Source of the DNA: Acutalibacter sp. 1XD8-36
GTDB lineage: Bacteria; Bacillota; Clostridia; Oscillospirales; Acutalibacteraceae
Reading direction: 5' to 3'
Length of the DNA stretch: 64,000 nucleotides
Assembly (NCBI RefSeq): GCF_009917525.1
Contig: NZ_QZDU01000003.1
Coordinates: forward strand, 186,001-250,000
Positions 16,414-25,484 of this stretch are shown piece after piece. The position numbers and the translations under genes are program-made. Under the pieces are notes generated by a model, which was given only the letters and a program-made list of their open reading frames with translations, ran no database searches and was not told the origin of the DNA. Position 1 is the stretch's first letter; each line of letters begins with the position of its first letter.

Positions 16414-16443
16414 CAAGTGGGGTAAAGTGGGGTAAAGTGGGGG
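16414..16443 (+). promoter_or_regulatory. MraZ operator: three direct repeats
   Basis: AAGTGGGGT occurs at 16415 and 16425, and AAGTGGGGG at 16435: an exact 10-bp period, one helical turn. This matches known MraZ sites (TGGG or AAAGTG repeats at 10-bp steps) that lie between the mraZ promoter and gene. It predicts autorepression of the division cluster by MraZ. Confidence 0.88.
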
Positions 16444-16455
16444 AGGTGAGGAGCC

Positions 16456-16875
16456 ATGCTGACAGGTGAATATCAGCACAGCATGGACCCAAAGGGCCGG
16501 GTAACGGTCCCCTCCCGCTTCCGCGAGGAGCTGGGCGAGCGCTTCTATGTGATGATTGGCACGGACGGCTGCCTGAACCTCCTCTCCGAGGAGCAGATAC
16601 AGATAGCCACGGAGAAGATAAAGGCCCTGCCGCCCCAGCAGGCAAAGCTCCTTCTCCGGAAGACCTTCGGCCAGGCGGCCGAGGTGGAGCCGGACAAGCA
16701 GGGGAGGATACTTATCCCCGAGCAGCTGAGGAACTACGCGGGGCTCACTAAGGATGTGACGCTGGTGGGGGAGTCCACCAGGGCAGAGCTCTGGGACACC
16801 GGGCGCTGGAAGGCCTATAACGACGCCCAGGACCCGGCGGATATTGAGGAGCTGATGAACCTGCTGACGCTGTAA
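16456..16875 (+). CDS. mraZ: Transcriptional regulator MraZ
   Basis: 139 residues. Two SpoVT/AbrB-like swapped barrels: MLTGEYQHSMDPKGRVTVPS and EVEPDKQGRILIPEQLRNYA. MraZ forms rings that bind direct repeats before its own gene and repress the division cluster. The operator is visible at 16414-16443. First gene of the cluster. Confidence 0.97.
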   Translation: MLTGEYQHSMDPKGRVTVPSRFREELGERFYVMIGTDGCLNLLSEEQIQIATEKIKALPPQQAKLLLRKTFGQAAEVEPDKQGRILIPEQLRNYAGLTKDVTLVGESTRAELWDTGRWKAYNDAQDPADIEELMNLLTL

Positions 16876-16956
16876 GGTCCCGGAAGGCCGGGAGCTTTCA
16901 AACTTCAGCATATTCAGCATATAAACTTATTTTAGCACAAAGGGGGGCGGCCTGCA

Positions 16957-17886
16957 ATGGATTTTGAGCATAAGCCCGTCCTCTTCAGGGAGACGATAGA
17001 GTCGCTGAACATAGTGCCGGGGGGGACCTATATAGACGGCACGCTGGGTGGCGGCGGGCACTCCCGGGCCATACTGGAGGCCCTGAAGGGCTCCGGCAGG
17101 CTTGTGGGCATAGACCAGGACCCTGACGCCATAGAGGCCGCCGGGGAGCGGCTGGGGGGCTTCCCGAACTTCACGGCTGTGAGGGGGAATTTCTCCCGGA
17201 TGGGGGAGCTCCTCTTGGAGCTGGGGATAACTGAGGCCGACGGGGTGCTCCTTGACATAGGGGTGTCCTCCCACCAGCTGGACACGCCGGAGCGGGGGTT
17301 TTCCTACCACCACGACGCCCCTTTAGATATGCGCATGAGCCAGGAAGGGCAGAGCGCCTTTGACCTTGTGAACGGCCTTGGGAGCCGGGAGCTGGGGGAG
17401 CTAATATTTAAGTTCGGAGAGGACAGGAGTGCAAGGAGGATAGCCGAGGGTATCGTCAGGGCCCGGGGGGAGGGCCCTATAGAGACCACCGGACAGCTTG
17501 CAGAGATAATAAAGGAGTCGGTGCCCGCAGCGGTAAGGCGCGGCGAGGGGCACCCGGCGAGGAGGACCTTCCAGGCGCTGAGGATAGCGGTGAACGGCGA
17601 GCTTGAGGCCCTGGAGCAGGGGCTGGACAGCGCCCTAAAGCTCCTTCGGCCCGGGGGAAGGCTTGCGGTGATAACCTTCCACTCCCTGGAGGACAGGATA
17701 GTAAAGCGCAGGATGGCGGAGTATTGCAGGGGCTGCACCTGCCCGCCGGACTTCCCGGTGTGCGTATGCGGGAAGAAGCCGGGGGGGAGGCTCGTGCACC
17801 GCAGGGGGGTAGCTCCGTCAGAGGAGGAGCTGAGGGAAAACCCCAGGGCCCGGAGCGCAAGGCTCAGGGTTTTGGAAAAGCTGTAA
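16957..17886 (+). CDS. rsmH: 16S rRNA (cytosine1402-N4)-methyltransferase
   Basis: 309 residues. HKPVLFRETIESLNIVPGG start, YIDGTLGGGGHS for cofactor binding, and the C-terminal RSARLRVLEKL. It methylates C1402 in the decoding centre. ATG 16957 follows AAGGGGGGCGG. It occupies the classic second place in the division cluster. Confidence 0.97.
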   Translation: MDFEHKPVLFRETIESLNIVPGGTYIDGTLGGGGHSRAILEALKGSGRLVGIDQDPDAIEAAGERLGGFPNFTAVRGNFSRMGELLLELGITEADGVLLDIGVSSHQLDTPERGFSYHHDAPLDMRMSQEGQSAFDLVNGLGSRELGELIFKFGEDRSARRIAEGIVRARGEGPIETTGQLAEIIKESVPAAVRRGEGHPARRTFQALRIAVNGELEALEQGLDSALKLLRPGGRLAVITFHSLEDRIVKRRMAEYCRGCTCPPDFPVCVCGKKPGGRLVHRRGVAPSEEELRENPRARSARLRVLEKL

Positions 17887-17943
17887 CTTTTGGGAGAGAA
17901 AAAATCAGGCAGGCCAAAGGGGCCGGCCGGGGAGGACGAGTAA

Positions 17944-18522
17944 ATGGCGAACAGGGCTGAGGCATACGATTTTTCGTATTTTGAGGACAGGAACAAAGCA
18001 GAGGGGTACGGCACGAATGACTACGGCGTGGTTGACTACGGCATAGACGGCAGCCACGCGTACCAGCCCATGGAGCTGCCCCAGGCTGAGCCGGAGCCGA
18101 AAATTGTCGAGCTGCCAAAGCAGGAGCCTGAGGGCGAGCCGGAGCAGAGGCGCAGGCCAAAGCGGAACCTTATGCGCATGGCGGCGTGGCTGTGCTTCGG
18201 GCTGATATTCTCGGCGGTGATGACGGCGGTGTACAGCGAGGTGCAGCTGACTGAGCTGACCGAGAAGATAAACGAGGCCAAGAAGGACCTGGAGGAGGCA
18301 AAGAGCCTGGAGGTGCAGCTTACCATGCAGGCGGCCCAGAAGATGTCCGACGCGGAGGTTGAGCGCTACGCCACGGAGCAGATGGGCATGGGGAAGGTCA
18401 CAGGGTCCCAAGTGGTGTACCTGCACGTGGCCCAGCAGGACCGGGGCACGGTGGTGCAGGAGCTTGGCGAGGGCTCCTGGCTTGACAGGGCCATAGCGGC
18501 GGTGAGGGGCTGGTTTGCCTGA
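17944..18522 (+). CDS. ftsL: FtsL-like division protein
   Basis: 192 residues. A long acidic/polar cytoplasmic region (1-75), one membrane segment at about 78-97 (MRMAAWLCFGLIFSAVMTAV), then a coiled coil 99-135 outside the cell. This topology and its position between rsmH and the division PBP identify FtsL, which with FtsQ/DivIB and DivIC activates FtsW-PBP. The N-terminal extension is longer than in Bacillus (total there is about 117). Confidence 0.85.
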   Translation: MANRAEAYDFSYFEDRNKAEGYGTNDYGVVDYGIDGSHAYQPMELPQAEPEPKIVELPKQEPEGEPEQRRRPKRNLMRMAAWLCFGLIFSAVMTAVYSEVQLTELTEKINEAKKDLEEAKSLEVQLTMQAAQKMSDAEVERYATEQMGMGKVTGSQVVYLHVAQQDRGTVVQELGEGSWLDRAIAAVRGWFA

Positions 18523-18532
18523 TTGGGAAGAA

Positions 18533-18650
18533 GGGTTCCGGGGAACCCCAGGGCTTCCCCAGAACCCCTGGCAGTAATAACCCCGCCCCGTAGAGAATAA
18601 AAATGAAACATCGAGGGCCAATCCCGATTTTGGCTCTCATTTTTATAAAA
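18533..18650 (+). other. Structured intergenic stretch between ftsL and the PBP gene
   Basis: The 147-bp gap holds GGGTTCC (18533-18539) pairing with GGAACCC (18542-18548), overlapping alternative pairings with GGGGTT-type segments downstream, and a weaker stem GAGGGCCAA with TTGGCTCTC further on. No clear promoter was found; the ribosome binding site GGAGGAG is next to the PBP start. Confidence 0.4.
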
Positions 18651-18669
18651 AGCTTTCGGAGGAGAGTGT

Positions 18670-20979
18670 ATGGCAAAGGGCACAGCTGAAAAAATAAGAA
18701 AGAAGGCAATAGGCCTTATGTGCGGGCTGCTGATAGTGGGCTTCGGCGCGGCGGCAATGAGCCTTGTGCACTGGCAGCTTATAAACGGCGAGGAGCTCAG
18801 CGCCAAGGCCATGGAGCAGAGCCTGAGGAGCACTGGCCTGCCCGCCATGCGGGGCACCATTTACGACGCCACAGGCACAAAGGTCCTGGCCCAGAGCGCT
18901 TCGGTGTGGACGGTGGTGCTGGAGCCTCACTACCTTGCAGAGGACGACAACCTGAGAAGGAAGGTGGCAAACGGCCTTTCGGAAATCCTGGGCCTTGACG
19001 CCGCCGAGCTCTATGAGCGCACCGGGGAGGTGGGCTCATACTACGACGTTATAGCCCGCAAGGTGGAGACAGAGGTCAGGGACAGGATAACCCAGTTTAT
19101 GAACGACAACAAGATAGGCAACGGCATAAGGCTTATAGCCGACTATAAAAGGTACTACCCCTACGGCACCGTCGCCTCCAATATCCTGGGCTTCACCGGG
19201 GACGACAGCCAGGGGCTGGAGGGCCTGGAGCTCTACTACGAGGAGGAGCTCTCGGGGAGCGCTGGCAGGCTGATAGCCGCGAAAAACGCCTTCGGCACGG
19301 ATATGCCCTTTGAGTATGAGCAGATAGTGGAGGCCGAGAACGGCTATAACCTGGTGCTCACCATTGACGAGACAGTGCAGAGCGTCCTTGAGAAGTACCT
19401 TAAGGAGGGCATAGAGAAGTTCTGGATAAAAAATGGCGCCGTGGCGGTTATGATGGACGTGGACACCGGGGGTATCCTGGGCCTTGCAACATACCCCTAC
19501 TACGACCCCAACGACCCCTTTACCATACTTGACCAGAACCTGCTGGAGCAGGTGGAGTCGGTACCCGAGGGGGACGAGCGGATAGAGGTCAAGAGGGAGG
19601 CCATGAGTGTCCAGTGGAGGAACAAGGCGGTCTCGGACCTCTACTACCCGGGCTCGGTGTACAAGATGTGCGTGGGCTCAATGGGCATAGAGGAGGGGCT
19701 GATAACAGAGGATAGCCAGTATACCTGCACTGGCGGCGAGAAGCTCCAGGGGGTGAAGGACCCCATACACTGCTGGAACCATGACGGCCACGGCACCACC
19801 ACCTTCAGGGAGGGGCTCTGCAACTCCTGCAACCCCTGGTTCATGCACATAGGCAGGGAGCTGGGCCCGGACCTTTTCTGCCGCTATAGGGAGGCCTTCG
19901 GCCTGGCGGATAAGACCGGCATAGACCTGCCCGGGGAGGGAAGGAGCATATTGCACAGCGTGGACAATATGGGCGAGGTGGAGCTGGTGGTTGAGGCCTT
20001 CGGGCAGAACTTCTCCATAACCCCCATACAGATGATAACCGCCAGCGCCGCCGTGGCAAACGGCGGGTACCTGGTAAGGCCCCATGTGGTGGACAGGATA
20101 GTGGACGAGGACGGCAATATCGTAAGGAACGCCGACTGCAGCTACAGGCGGCAGGTGATATCCGAGGACACCAGCGCCACGATATGCGATATTTTAAGGC
20201 AGAACGTGGCCTCGGGCACTGCCAGGGGCGGCTATGTGTCCGGCTACAGGATATGCGGCAAGACAGGCACCTCGGAGAAGGTGGATAAGCATAATGAGGA
20301 CCTGCTGGAGGACCCCAACGCGAAGATGACCTATATTGCCTCATACTGCGGCTTCGCCCCGGCTGAGGACCCGAGGTACGCCCTGCTTGTGTTCTTCGAC
20401 GAGCCGGACGCCAGCTCCAACGGCGGCTATACCGCCGGAAACGCCATAGCCGGGCCCATCTTCTCGGCTATCATGCAGGAGCTGCTGCCCTATCTGGGGG
20501 TTGAAGTCATGTATGACGAGGACGAGTACAACGAGCACAGGGACACCGCCGCGCCCAACGTGGTGGGCATGACCATAAGGGAGGCTGTTGCCGCCATAAG
20601 GGAGGCCGGCCTTGAGTACGACATAGAGGGCAACGGCGACGACGAAGAGGGCTGGGACGAGTATAAGATAACCGAGCAGATACCCGAGGGCGGCGCTACA
20701 GTGCCCCAGGAGGGCAAGGTGGTGATGTTTACCACCGGCTATAATGTGAACGAGGTTATGGTGGAGGTGCCGGACTTCTTCCAGATGGATTTGATAAACG
20801 CCAGCTATGAGGCCCATATAAACGACCTGCAGATAACTGTAAACGGCAACCGGGACGGGGACACCAGGGTAATGATGCAGGGCATACCCGCCGGGGAGAA
20901 GGTGAAGAAGGGCACGGTGATAACCCTGACCTTTGCAAGCAACCTTAGCACGGACACATCCGTTACCATAGCAGAATAA
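18670..20979 (+). CDS. ftsI: Class B penicillin-binding protein with PASTA domains (FtsI/SpoVD-like)
   Basis: 769 residues. Short cytoplasmic tail, membrane anchor about 17-37, dimerisation domain, then transpeptidase: Ser329-Val-Tyr-Lys332 (active site), SCN in LCNSCNPW, and KTGTS at 531-535. Two C-terminal PASTA domains (about 628-692 and 698-761; the second is degenerate). It cross-links septal peptidoglycan with FtsW. SpoVD has one PASTA domain and the vegetative PBP2B two, so a division role is likelier, but one gene may serve both division and spore cortex. Confidence 0.93.
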   Translation: MAKGTAEKIRKKAIGLMCGLLIVGFGAAAMSLVHWQLINGEELSAKAMEQSLRSTGLPAMRGTIYDATGTKVLAQSASVWTVVLEPHYLAEDDNLRRKVANGLSEILGLDAAELYERTGEVGSYYDVIARKVETEVRDRITQFMNDNKIGNGIRLIADYKRYYPYGTVASNILGFTGDDSQGLEGLELYYEEELSGSAGRLIAAKNAFGTDMPFEYEQIVEAENGYNLVLTIDETVQSVLEKYLKEGIEKFWIKNGAVAVMMDVDTGGILGLATYPYYDPNDPFTILDQNLLEQVESVPEGDERIEVKREAMSVQWRNKAVSDLYYPGSVYKMCVGSMGIEEGLITEDSQYTCTGGEKLQGVKDPIHCWNHDGHGTTTFREGLCNSCNPWFMHIGRELGPDLFCRYREAFGLADKTGIDLPGEGRSILHSVDNMGEVELVVEAFGQNFSITPIQMITASAAVANGGYLVRPHVVDRIVDEDGNIVRNADCSYRRQVISEDTSATICDILRQNVASGTARGGYVSGYRICGKTGTSEKVDKHNEDLLEDPNAKMTYIASYCGFAPAEDPRYALLVFFDEPDASSNGGYTAGNAIAGPIFSAIMQELLPYLGVEVMYDEDEYNEHRDTAAPNVVGMTIREAVAAIREAGLEYDIEGNGDDEEGWDEYKITEQIPEGGATVPQEGKVVMFTTGYNVNEVMVEVPDFFQMDLINASYEAHINDLQITVNGNRDGDTRVMMQGIPAGEKVKKGTVITLTFASNLSTDTSVTIAE

Positions 20980-21008
20980 AAAAGGGGAAACTGAGGAGGA
21001 AGCGCAAA

Positions 21009-22010
21009 ATGAACAGTACATGGTTCCTGATAACGGCGGCGGCAGGCTTCGGGGTCACAGCGGTGCTGGGCTGGTGGGTGATACCGCTGCTCCACAGGCT
21101 GAAGTTCGGGCAGACTATCCGGGAGATAGGCCCGAAATGGCACAAGAAAAAGCAGGGCACCCCCACAATGGGGGGGATAATGTTCATCGCCGGCACTACG
21201 GCGGCGGTGCTCATATGCGTGCCCCTATGGTATATCCAGCAGGGCTTTGAGACCCCCCTAATGCTCACGAGGGTCTTCGGGGGCCTGGGGATGGCGCTGG
21301 GCTACGGGGCCATTGGCTTTATGGACGACTATATCGGCATAGTAAAAAAGCGCAACCTGGGGCTTACGGAAAAGCAGAAGCTGGTCCTGCAGTTTCTGGT
21401 GGCAGGGGCATACCTGCTGTCTATGAAGCTCGCCGGGGAGGACACGACCACTATAATCCCCTTTATAGGCCCTGTGGACCTGGGGCTGATGTACTACCCC
21501 CTGGCGGCAATACTGATAGTGGGCCTTACAAACGCCGTGAACTTCACCGACGGCATTGACGGCCTGAACGCCTCCGTGACAATGGTGGTCTTTGTGGCAT
21601 TCACCGTATGCGCGGCACACCTGTCCATGGCGGGAATGACTGCCCTGGGGACGGCTTCGGCGGCGGCCTGCCTTGGGTTTCTTCTGTGGAACTTCCACCC
21701 GGCAAAGGTGTTCATGGGCGACACCGGCTCCCTGTTCCTGGGGGGCATGGCAGGGGCCCTGGCCTTCGGCCTGGATATGCCAATACTGCTTTTGCCGGCG
21801 GGGCTTATATACTGGGGGGAGATACTCTCAGTTGTGATACAGGTCACGTATTTCAAGCGCACAGGGGGCAAGCGGCTCTTCAAGATGTCCCCCATACACC
21901 ACCACTTTGAGATGTGCGGCTGGAGCGAATATAAGATATGCGGGGTCTTCGGCGGCATTACCGTTATCGGCGGGATTCTGGCGGTGCTGGCTGTATTGTA
22001 CGGCGTCTGA
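21009..22010 (+). CDS. mraY: Phospho-N-acetylmuramoyl-pentapeptide transferase
   Basis: 333 residues, about ten membrane helices. Catalytic motifs: GTPTMGGIMF, MDDY in GFMDDYIGIVKKR, NFTDGIDGL, and PIHHHFEMCGWSE near the C-terminus. It makes lipid I from UDP-MurNAc-pentapeptide at the inner membrane face. The murD gene that usually follows is missing here. Confidence 0.97.
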   Translation: MNSTWFLITAAAGFGVTAVLGWWVIPLLHRLKFGQTIREIGPKWHKKKQGTPTMGGIMFIAGTTAAVLICVPLWYIQQGFETPLMLTRVFGGLGMALGYGAIGFMDDYIGIVKKRNLGLTEKQKLVLQFLVAGAYLLSMKLAGEDTTTIIPFIGPVDLGLMYYPLAAILIVGLTNAVNFTDGIDGLNASVTMVVFVAFTVCAAHLSMAGMTALGTASAAACLGFLLWNFHPAKVFMGDTGSLFLGGMAGALAFGLDMPILLLPAGLIYWGEILSVVIQVTYFKRTGGKRLFKMSPIHHHFEMCGWSEYKICGVFGGITVIGGILAVLAVLYGV

Positions 22011-22064
22011 CTGGACAGAATAGGTATTATGGGTACATTACTTTAAAAGGAAAGGGGGGCTTTC

Positions 22065-23351
22065 ATGCCCGCAGGAGCGGTACGAGGGAGAGCGGCTCAG
22101 AGAGCCGGCGGAGTAACTCGTAGAGTTGACTCCACAGCCAGGGGCCTGCGCCGGGTGCCGGGGAACAGGCCTCCGGAGGAGCGGCGGGAGCCGGAGAGAC
22201 GCAGGCGCAGGCGCAAAAAGCACTATAAGCTCATCTCCCTGGGGGAGGGGCTTGACATGCCGCTGCTGGTGTTCATTATGGTGCTCCTGGCAATCGGCCT
22301 TGTAATGCTGTTCTCCGCAAGCTACGCCGAAAGCTATTACAGGGAGGACAACAGCTACTTTTATATAGTGCGCCAGGGGGAGTTCGCCCTGTTCGGCGTT
22401 GCTGCCATGCTGTTTATCTCCACCATCGACTACCACTACTACCATAGGGGCAGGACCACCCTGTGGGTGGCGGTGGGCACGGTGCTGCTGCTGGTGCTGA
22501 CGCTTTTGATTGGCTCCTCGGAGGGTGAGGCGACCCGCTGGCTTGAGCTGGGGCCTGTGAGGCTCCAGCCCTCGGAGGTGGCGAAATTTGCCATAATACT
22601 GCTCTTTGCAGACTTTGTCTCCCGCTGGGAGAAGGAGATGGACACATTCAGAAGGGGGGTAATGCCCTTCGCCCTGGTGCTGGTGCTCTTTGCCGGGCTC
22701 GTCATGGCCGAGCACCACCTGTCCGGCACCCTTATCATCGGCCTGCTGGGCTTCATGATGATGTTTGTGGGGGGCACCAAATTCCGCTGGCTTGCAATGG
22801 GGGCCCTGGGGGCGGCGCTGGTAGTGTACCTCTATATGAACAGGGGCGGCGAGGGCTCTGAAGCCTACCAGATGGGCCGCATAGAGGTGTGGCTGAACCC
22901 CTTCGAGGAGAACGACGCCACCTGGCAGACCCGCCAGTCCCTCTACGCCATAGGCTCGGGGGGGCTCTTCGGGGTGGGCCTGGGGCAGTCCAGGCAGAAG
23001 TATATGTACCTTCCAAAGCCCCAGAACGACTTCATATTCGCCATAGTCTGCGAGGAGCTGGGGCTGGTGGGGGCGCTGGTGATAATGATACTCTTTGCCC
23101 TTCTGGTGTGGCGGGGGGTGCATATCTCCCTTAACGCCAAGGACACCTTTGGCAAAATGCTGGGCCTGGGGCTCACCTTCCAGATAGGCCTGCAGGCGGC
23201 GCTGAATATATGCGTGGTGACAAATACCGTGCCGAACACGGGCATTAGCCTGCCCTTTTTCAGCTACGGCGGCACGGCGCTCTTAATGCTGCTGGGCGAG
23301 ATGGGCATACTGCTGAATATATCGCGCTCGGCTAATGTTGAAAAAACCTGA
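22065..23351 (+). CDS. ftsW: SEDS peptidoglycan polymerase FtsW
   Basis: 428 residues. The first 58 are unusually basic (many Arg, including a run of RRRRRRKK) and then about ten membrane helices of the SEDS fold begin. Family motifs: LQPSEVAKFA, PEPQNDFIF-type loop as LPKPQNDFIFAIVCEE, and GISLPFFSYGG. It polymerises septal glycan with the class B PBP encoded two genes upstream. The basic tail is probably cytoplasmic; its role is unknown. Confidence 0.93.
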   Translation: MPAGAVRGRAAQRAGGVTRRVDSTARGLRRVPGNRPPEERREPERRRRRRKKHYKLISLGEGLDMPLLVFIMVLLAIGLVMLFSASYAESYYREDNSYFYIVRQGEFALFGVAAMLFISTIDYHYYHRGRTTLWVAVGTVLLLVLTLLIGSSEGEATRWLELGPVRLQPSEVAKFAIILLFADFVSRWEKEMDTFRRGVMPFALVLVLFAGLVMAEHHLSGTLIIGLLGFMMMFVGGTKFRWLAMGALGAALVVYLYMNRGGEGSEAYQMGRIEVWLNPFEENDATWQTRQSLYAIGSGGLFGVGLGQSRQKYMYLPKPQNDFIFAIVCEELGLVGALVIMILFALLVWRGVHISLNAKDTFGKMLGLGLTFQIGLQAALNICVVTNTVPNTGISLPFFSYGGTALLMLLGEMGILLNISRSANVEKT

Positions 23352-23365
23352 GGGGAGCAACGGGA

Positions 23366-24499
23366 ATGCGGATACTTTTCACCGGCGGGGGCACCGCCGG
23401 GCACATAAACCCAGCACTGGCTGTGGCAGGCTACCTGAAAGAGCAGGAGCCCGGCACGGAGATACTGTACGTGGGCAATAGGGGGGGCATGGAGGAGAGG
23501 CTGGTGCCCAAGGCCGGATATAATATGGCCTTTATCACCATCTCCGGCTTCCAGCGGAAGCTGAGCTTTAAAAACGTCATGAAGAACGTGAAGACCATAA
23601 AGCGGATATTCACCGCCTCCATAGAGACCAGGAAGATAATAAAGGACTTCGCCCCGGACGTGTGCGTTGGCACCGGGGGATATGTGAGCGGGCCGGTGAT
23701 ACGGGAGGCGGCTAAGCTGGGGGTGCCCTGCGTGATACACGAGTCCAACGCCTACCCGGGGGTCACCACAAAGCTGCTGTCAAAGCATGTGCACACAGTC
23801 ATGCTGGCTGTGCCGGACGCGAAGAAATACTTTGACAAGGGCGTGCGCACAGTGGTCACCGGCAACCCTGTAAGGGGCGAGGTGCTGAATATGGACAGGG
23901 AGCAGGCAAGGCGGGAGCTGGGCCTTGACAGCAGGCCCGTGGTGCTCTCCTTCGGGGGGAGCCTGGGGGCCGCCGCCCTGAACCGCGCCGCCGCGTATAT
24001 GCTCTCGAAAAGCGGGGAGAAGGGGGCGTATCAGCATATCCACGGATACGGCCAGAACGACCCAATGTTCCTGGAGGAGCTCACCGAATACGGCCTGGAC
24101 CTTTCGGAAAACCCCCAGATAAGGGTGCTGGAGTACATCGACAATATGCCCCTATGCCTTGCCGCCGCGGATTTGGTGATAAGCAGGGCCGGGGCCATGA
24201 CCCTCTCGGAGATAGAGGCAAAGGGCAAGGGCTCGATACTGATACCCTCTCCCAACGTGGCGGAGAACCACCAGTTCCACAACGCAATGGCCCTGGTGAA
24301 AAGGGGCGCGGGGGAGATAATCGAGGAGAAGGACCTTACAGGGGAGGCCCTGTGGAAGAAGACGGAAAAGCTCCTCTGCGACCCGGAGCGCCTTGAAAAG
24401 CTGGGGAAGAACGCCAGGAAAATGGAGATACTGGACGCAAACAGGAGGATATACCAGGTGATAAAGGACGCCTGTGAAAAGAGGGTCTGGTCCAGGTGA
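23366..24499 (+). CDS. murG: UDP-GlcNAc:lipid I N-acetylglucosaminyltransferase
   Basis: 377 residues. GT28 fold: FTGGGTAGHINPALAV at the N-terminus (glycine loop), HESNAYPGVTTKLL, and the donor site DLVISRAGAMTLSEI. It makes lipid II at the membrane. ATG 23366 follows GAGGGGAGC. The stop overlaps the next gene by 4 bases. Confidence 0.97.
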   Translation: MRILFTGGGTAGHINPALAVAGYLKEQEPGTEILYVGNRGGMEERLVPKAGYNMAFITISGFQRKLSFKNVMKNVKTIKRIFTASIETRKIIKDFAPDVCVGTGGYVSGPVIREAAKLGVPCVIHESNAYPGVTTKLLSKHVHTVMLAVPDAKKYFDKGVRTVVTGNPVRGEVLNMDREQARRELGLDSRPVVLSFGGSLGAAALNRAAAYMLSKSGEKGAYQHIHGYGQNDPMFLEELTEYGLDLSENPQIRVLEYIDNMPLCLAAADLVISRAGAMTLSEIEAKGKGSILIPSPNVAENHQFHNAMALVKRGAGEIIEEKDLTGEALWKKTEKLLCDPERLEKLGKNARKMEILDANRRIYQVIKDACEKRVWSR

Positions 24500-24981
24500 A
24501 ATACGAGATAGTAAAGCTCCGGGAGCGCCCGGAGCTTGTGCCAGAGGCCGCCCGCTGGTTTGAGCACACCTTCCAAATCCCCGAGAGCGTGTATCTTGAG
24601 AGCATGAAAGAAATGCTCTCAAACAGGGGCCCCGGGTCTTCCTGTAAAGCCGGGGCCCCTGTCCCCCAGTGGTACGCGGCTATGGACGGCGGGGTTATTT
24701 TAGGGGGCATGGGGGTCATTGAAAACGATTTCCATAACAGGCCCGACCTTGCCCCAAACGTCTGCGCCGTGTACACGGACGAGCCCTATAGGGGGCAGGG
24801 GATAGCAGGGGCCCTTCTTGAGGCCGTGTGCGGGGATATGGCCTCCCTGGGGATAGACACACTGTACCTTGTGACGAGCCATACCGGGCTCTATGAGCGG
24901 TACGGCTGGGAGTTCCTGTGCATAGTGGAGGGGGACGATGGGCCCGGGAGGATGTACATTCACAGGAGTGAGGAAAAATGA
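24496..24981 (+). CDS. GNAT-family N-acetyltransferase
   Basis: 161 residues, GTG start overlapping the murG stop. VCAVYTDEPYRGQGIAGALL is the acetyl-CoA loop (motif A), and GLYERYGWEFL is motif B. It is inserted in the division cluster and coupled to murG and to a second acetyltransferase gene (stop overlaps next ATG). No known link to wall synthesis; substrate unknown. Confidence 0.83.
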   Translation: MKYEIVKLRERPELVPEAARWFEHTFQIPESVYLESMKEMLSNRGPGSSCKAGAPVPQWYAAMDGGVILGGMGVIENDFHNRPDLAPNVCAVYTDEPYRGQGIAGALLEAVCGDMASLGIDTLYLVTSHTGLYERYGWEFLCIVEGDDGPGRMYIHRSEEK

Positions 24982-25424
24982 TGGAACTGAGAAAATGCAC
25001 GATAGCTGACCTGGACCGGCTGGCTCTCTGGTCCATGCAGGCCCAGGCGGACATGCGCCAGGGCAGCCCCTGGGGTGACGTGGAGGAGAGCCCCGAGCTG
25101 CTTGCCGGTGAGCGGGAGACTGTGGAGCGAAGGCTTCTTGGGGAAGACTTTGACTTGTATGAGTTCATAGAGAATGGCGAGGCCGTGGGCATGGTGACGG
25201 TGGAGCGGGCGAGGAAAAATCCCGGAGTGGGCCTTGAGAGCTTCTTTATATGCCGGGAGCACCGCCGCCGGGGCTGCGGCACCAGGGCCCTGAACGCTTT
25301 GATGGAGCACCTGGGGGAGAAGGAGCTGGATTTGGACGTGTTCTGCTGGAACAGCCGGGCCATAGCCTTCTATAGAAGCTTCGGCTTTAAGGAAATCTCT
25401 CTGCACATGAATTACGGCACCTGA
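24978..25424 (+). CDS. GNAT-family N-acetyltransferase
   Basis: 148 residues. GLESFFICREHRRRGCGTRA is motif A, and NSRAIAFYRSFGFKEI is motif B. Overlaps the preceding acetyltransferase by 4 bases. The two share little sequence and are not a recent duplication. Confidence 0.83.
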   Translation: MMELRKCTIADLDRLALWSMQAQADMRQGSPWGDVEESPELLAGERETVERRLLGEDFDLYEFIENGEAVGMVTVERARKNPGVGLESFFICREHRRRGCGTRALNALMEHLGEKELDLDVFCWNSRAIAFYRSFGFKEISLHMNYGT

Positions 25425-25484
25425 AATCACAAAATCTCCCCGGGTTCATAAGATATCATAGCTAACATAATCGAGGTGTTGTCT

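Noticed and set aside
22038-23123. 361-codon open frame antisense to ftsW
   Set aside because: Composition is a mirror of the GC-rich sense frame (His/Pro/Gln-rich), no ribosome binding site or known motif; ftsW on the + strand is certain.
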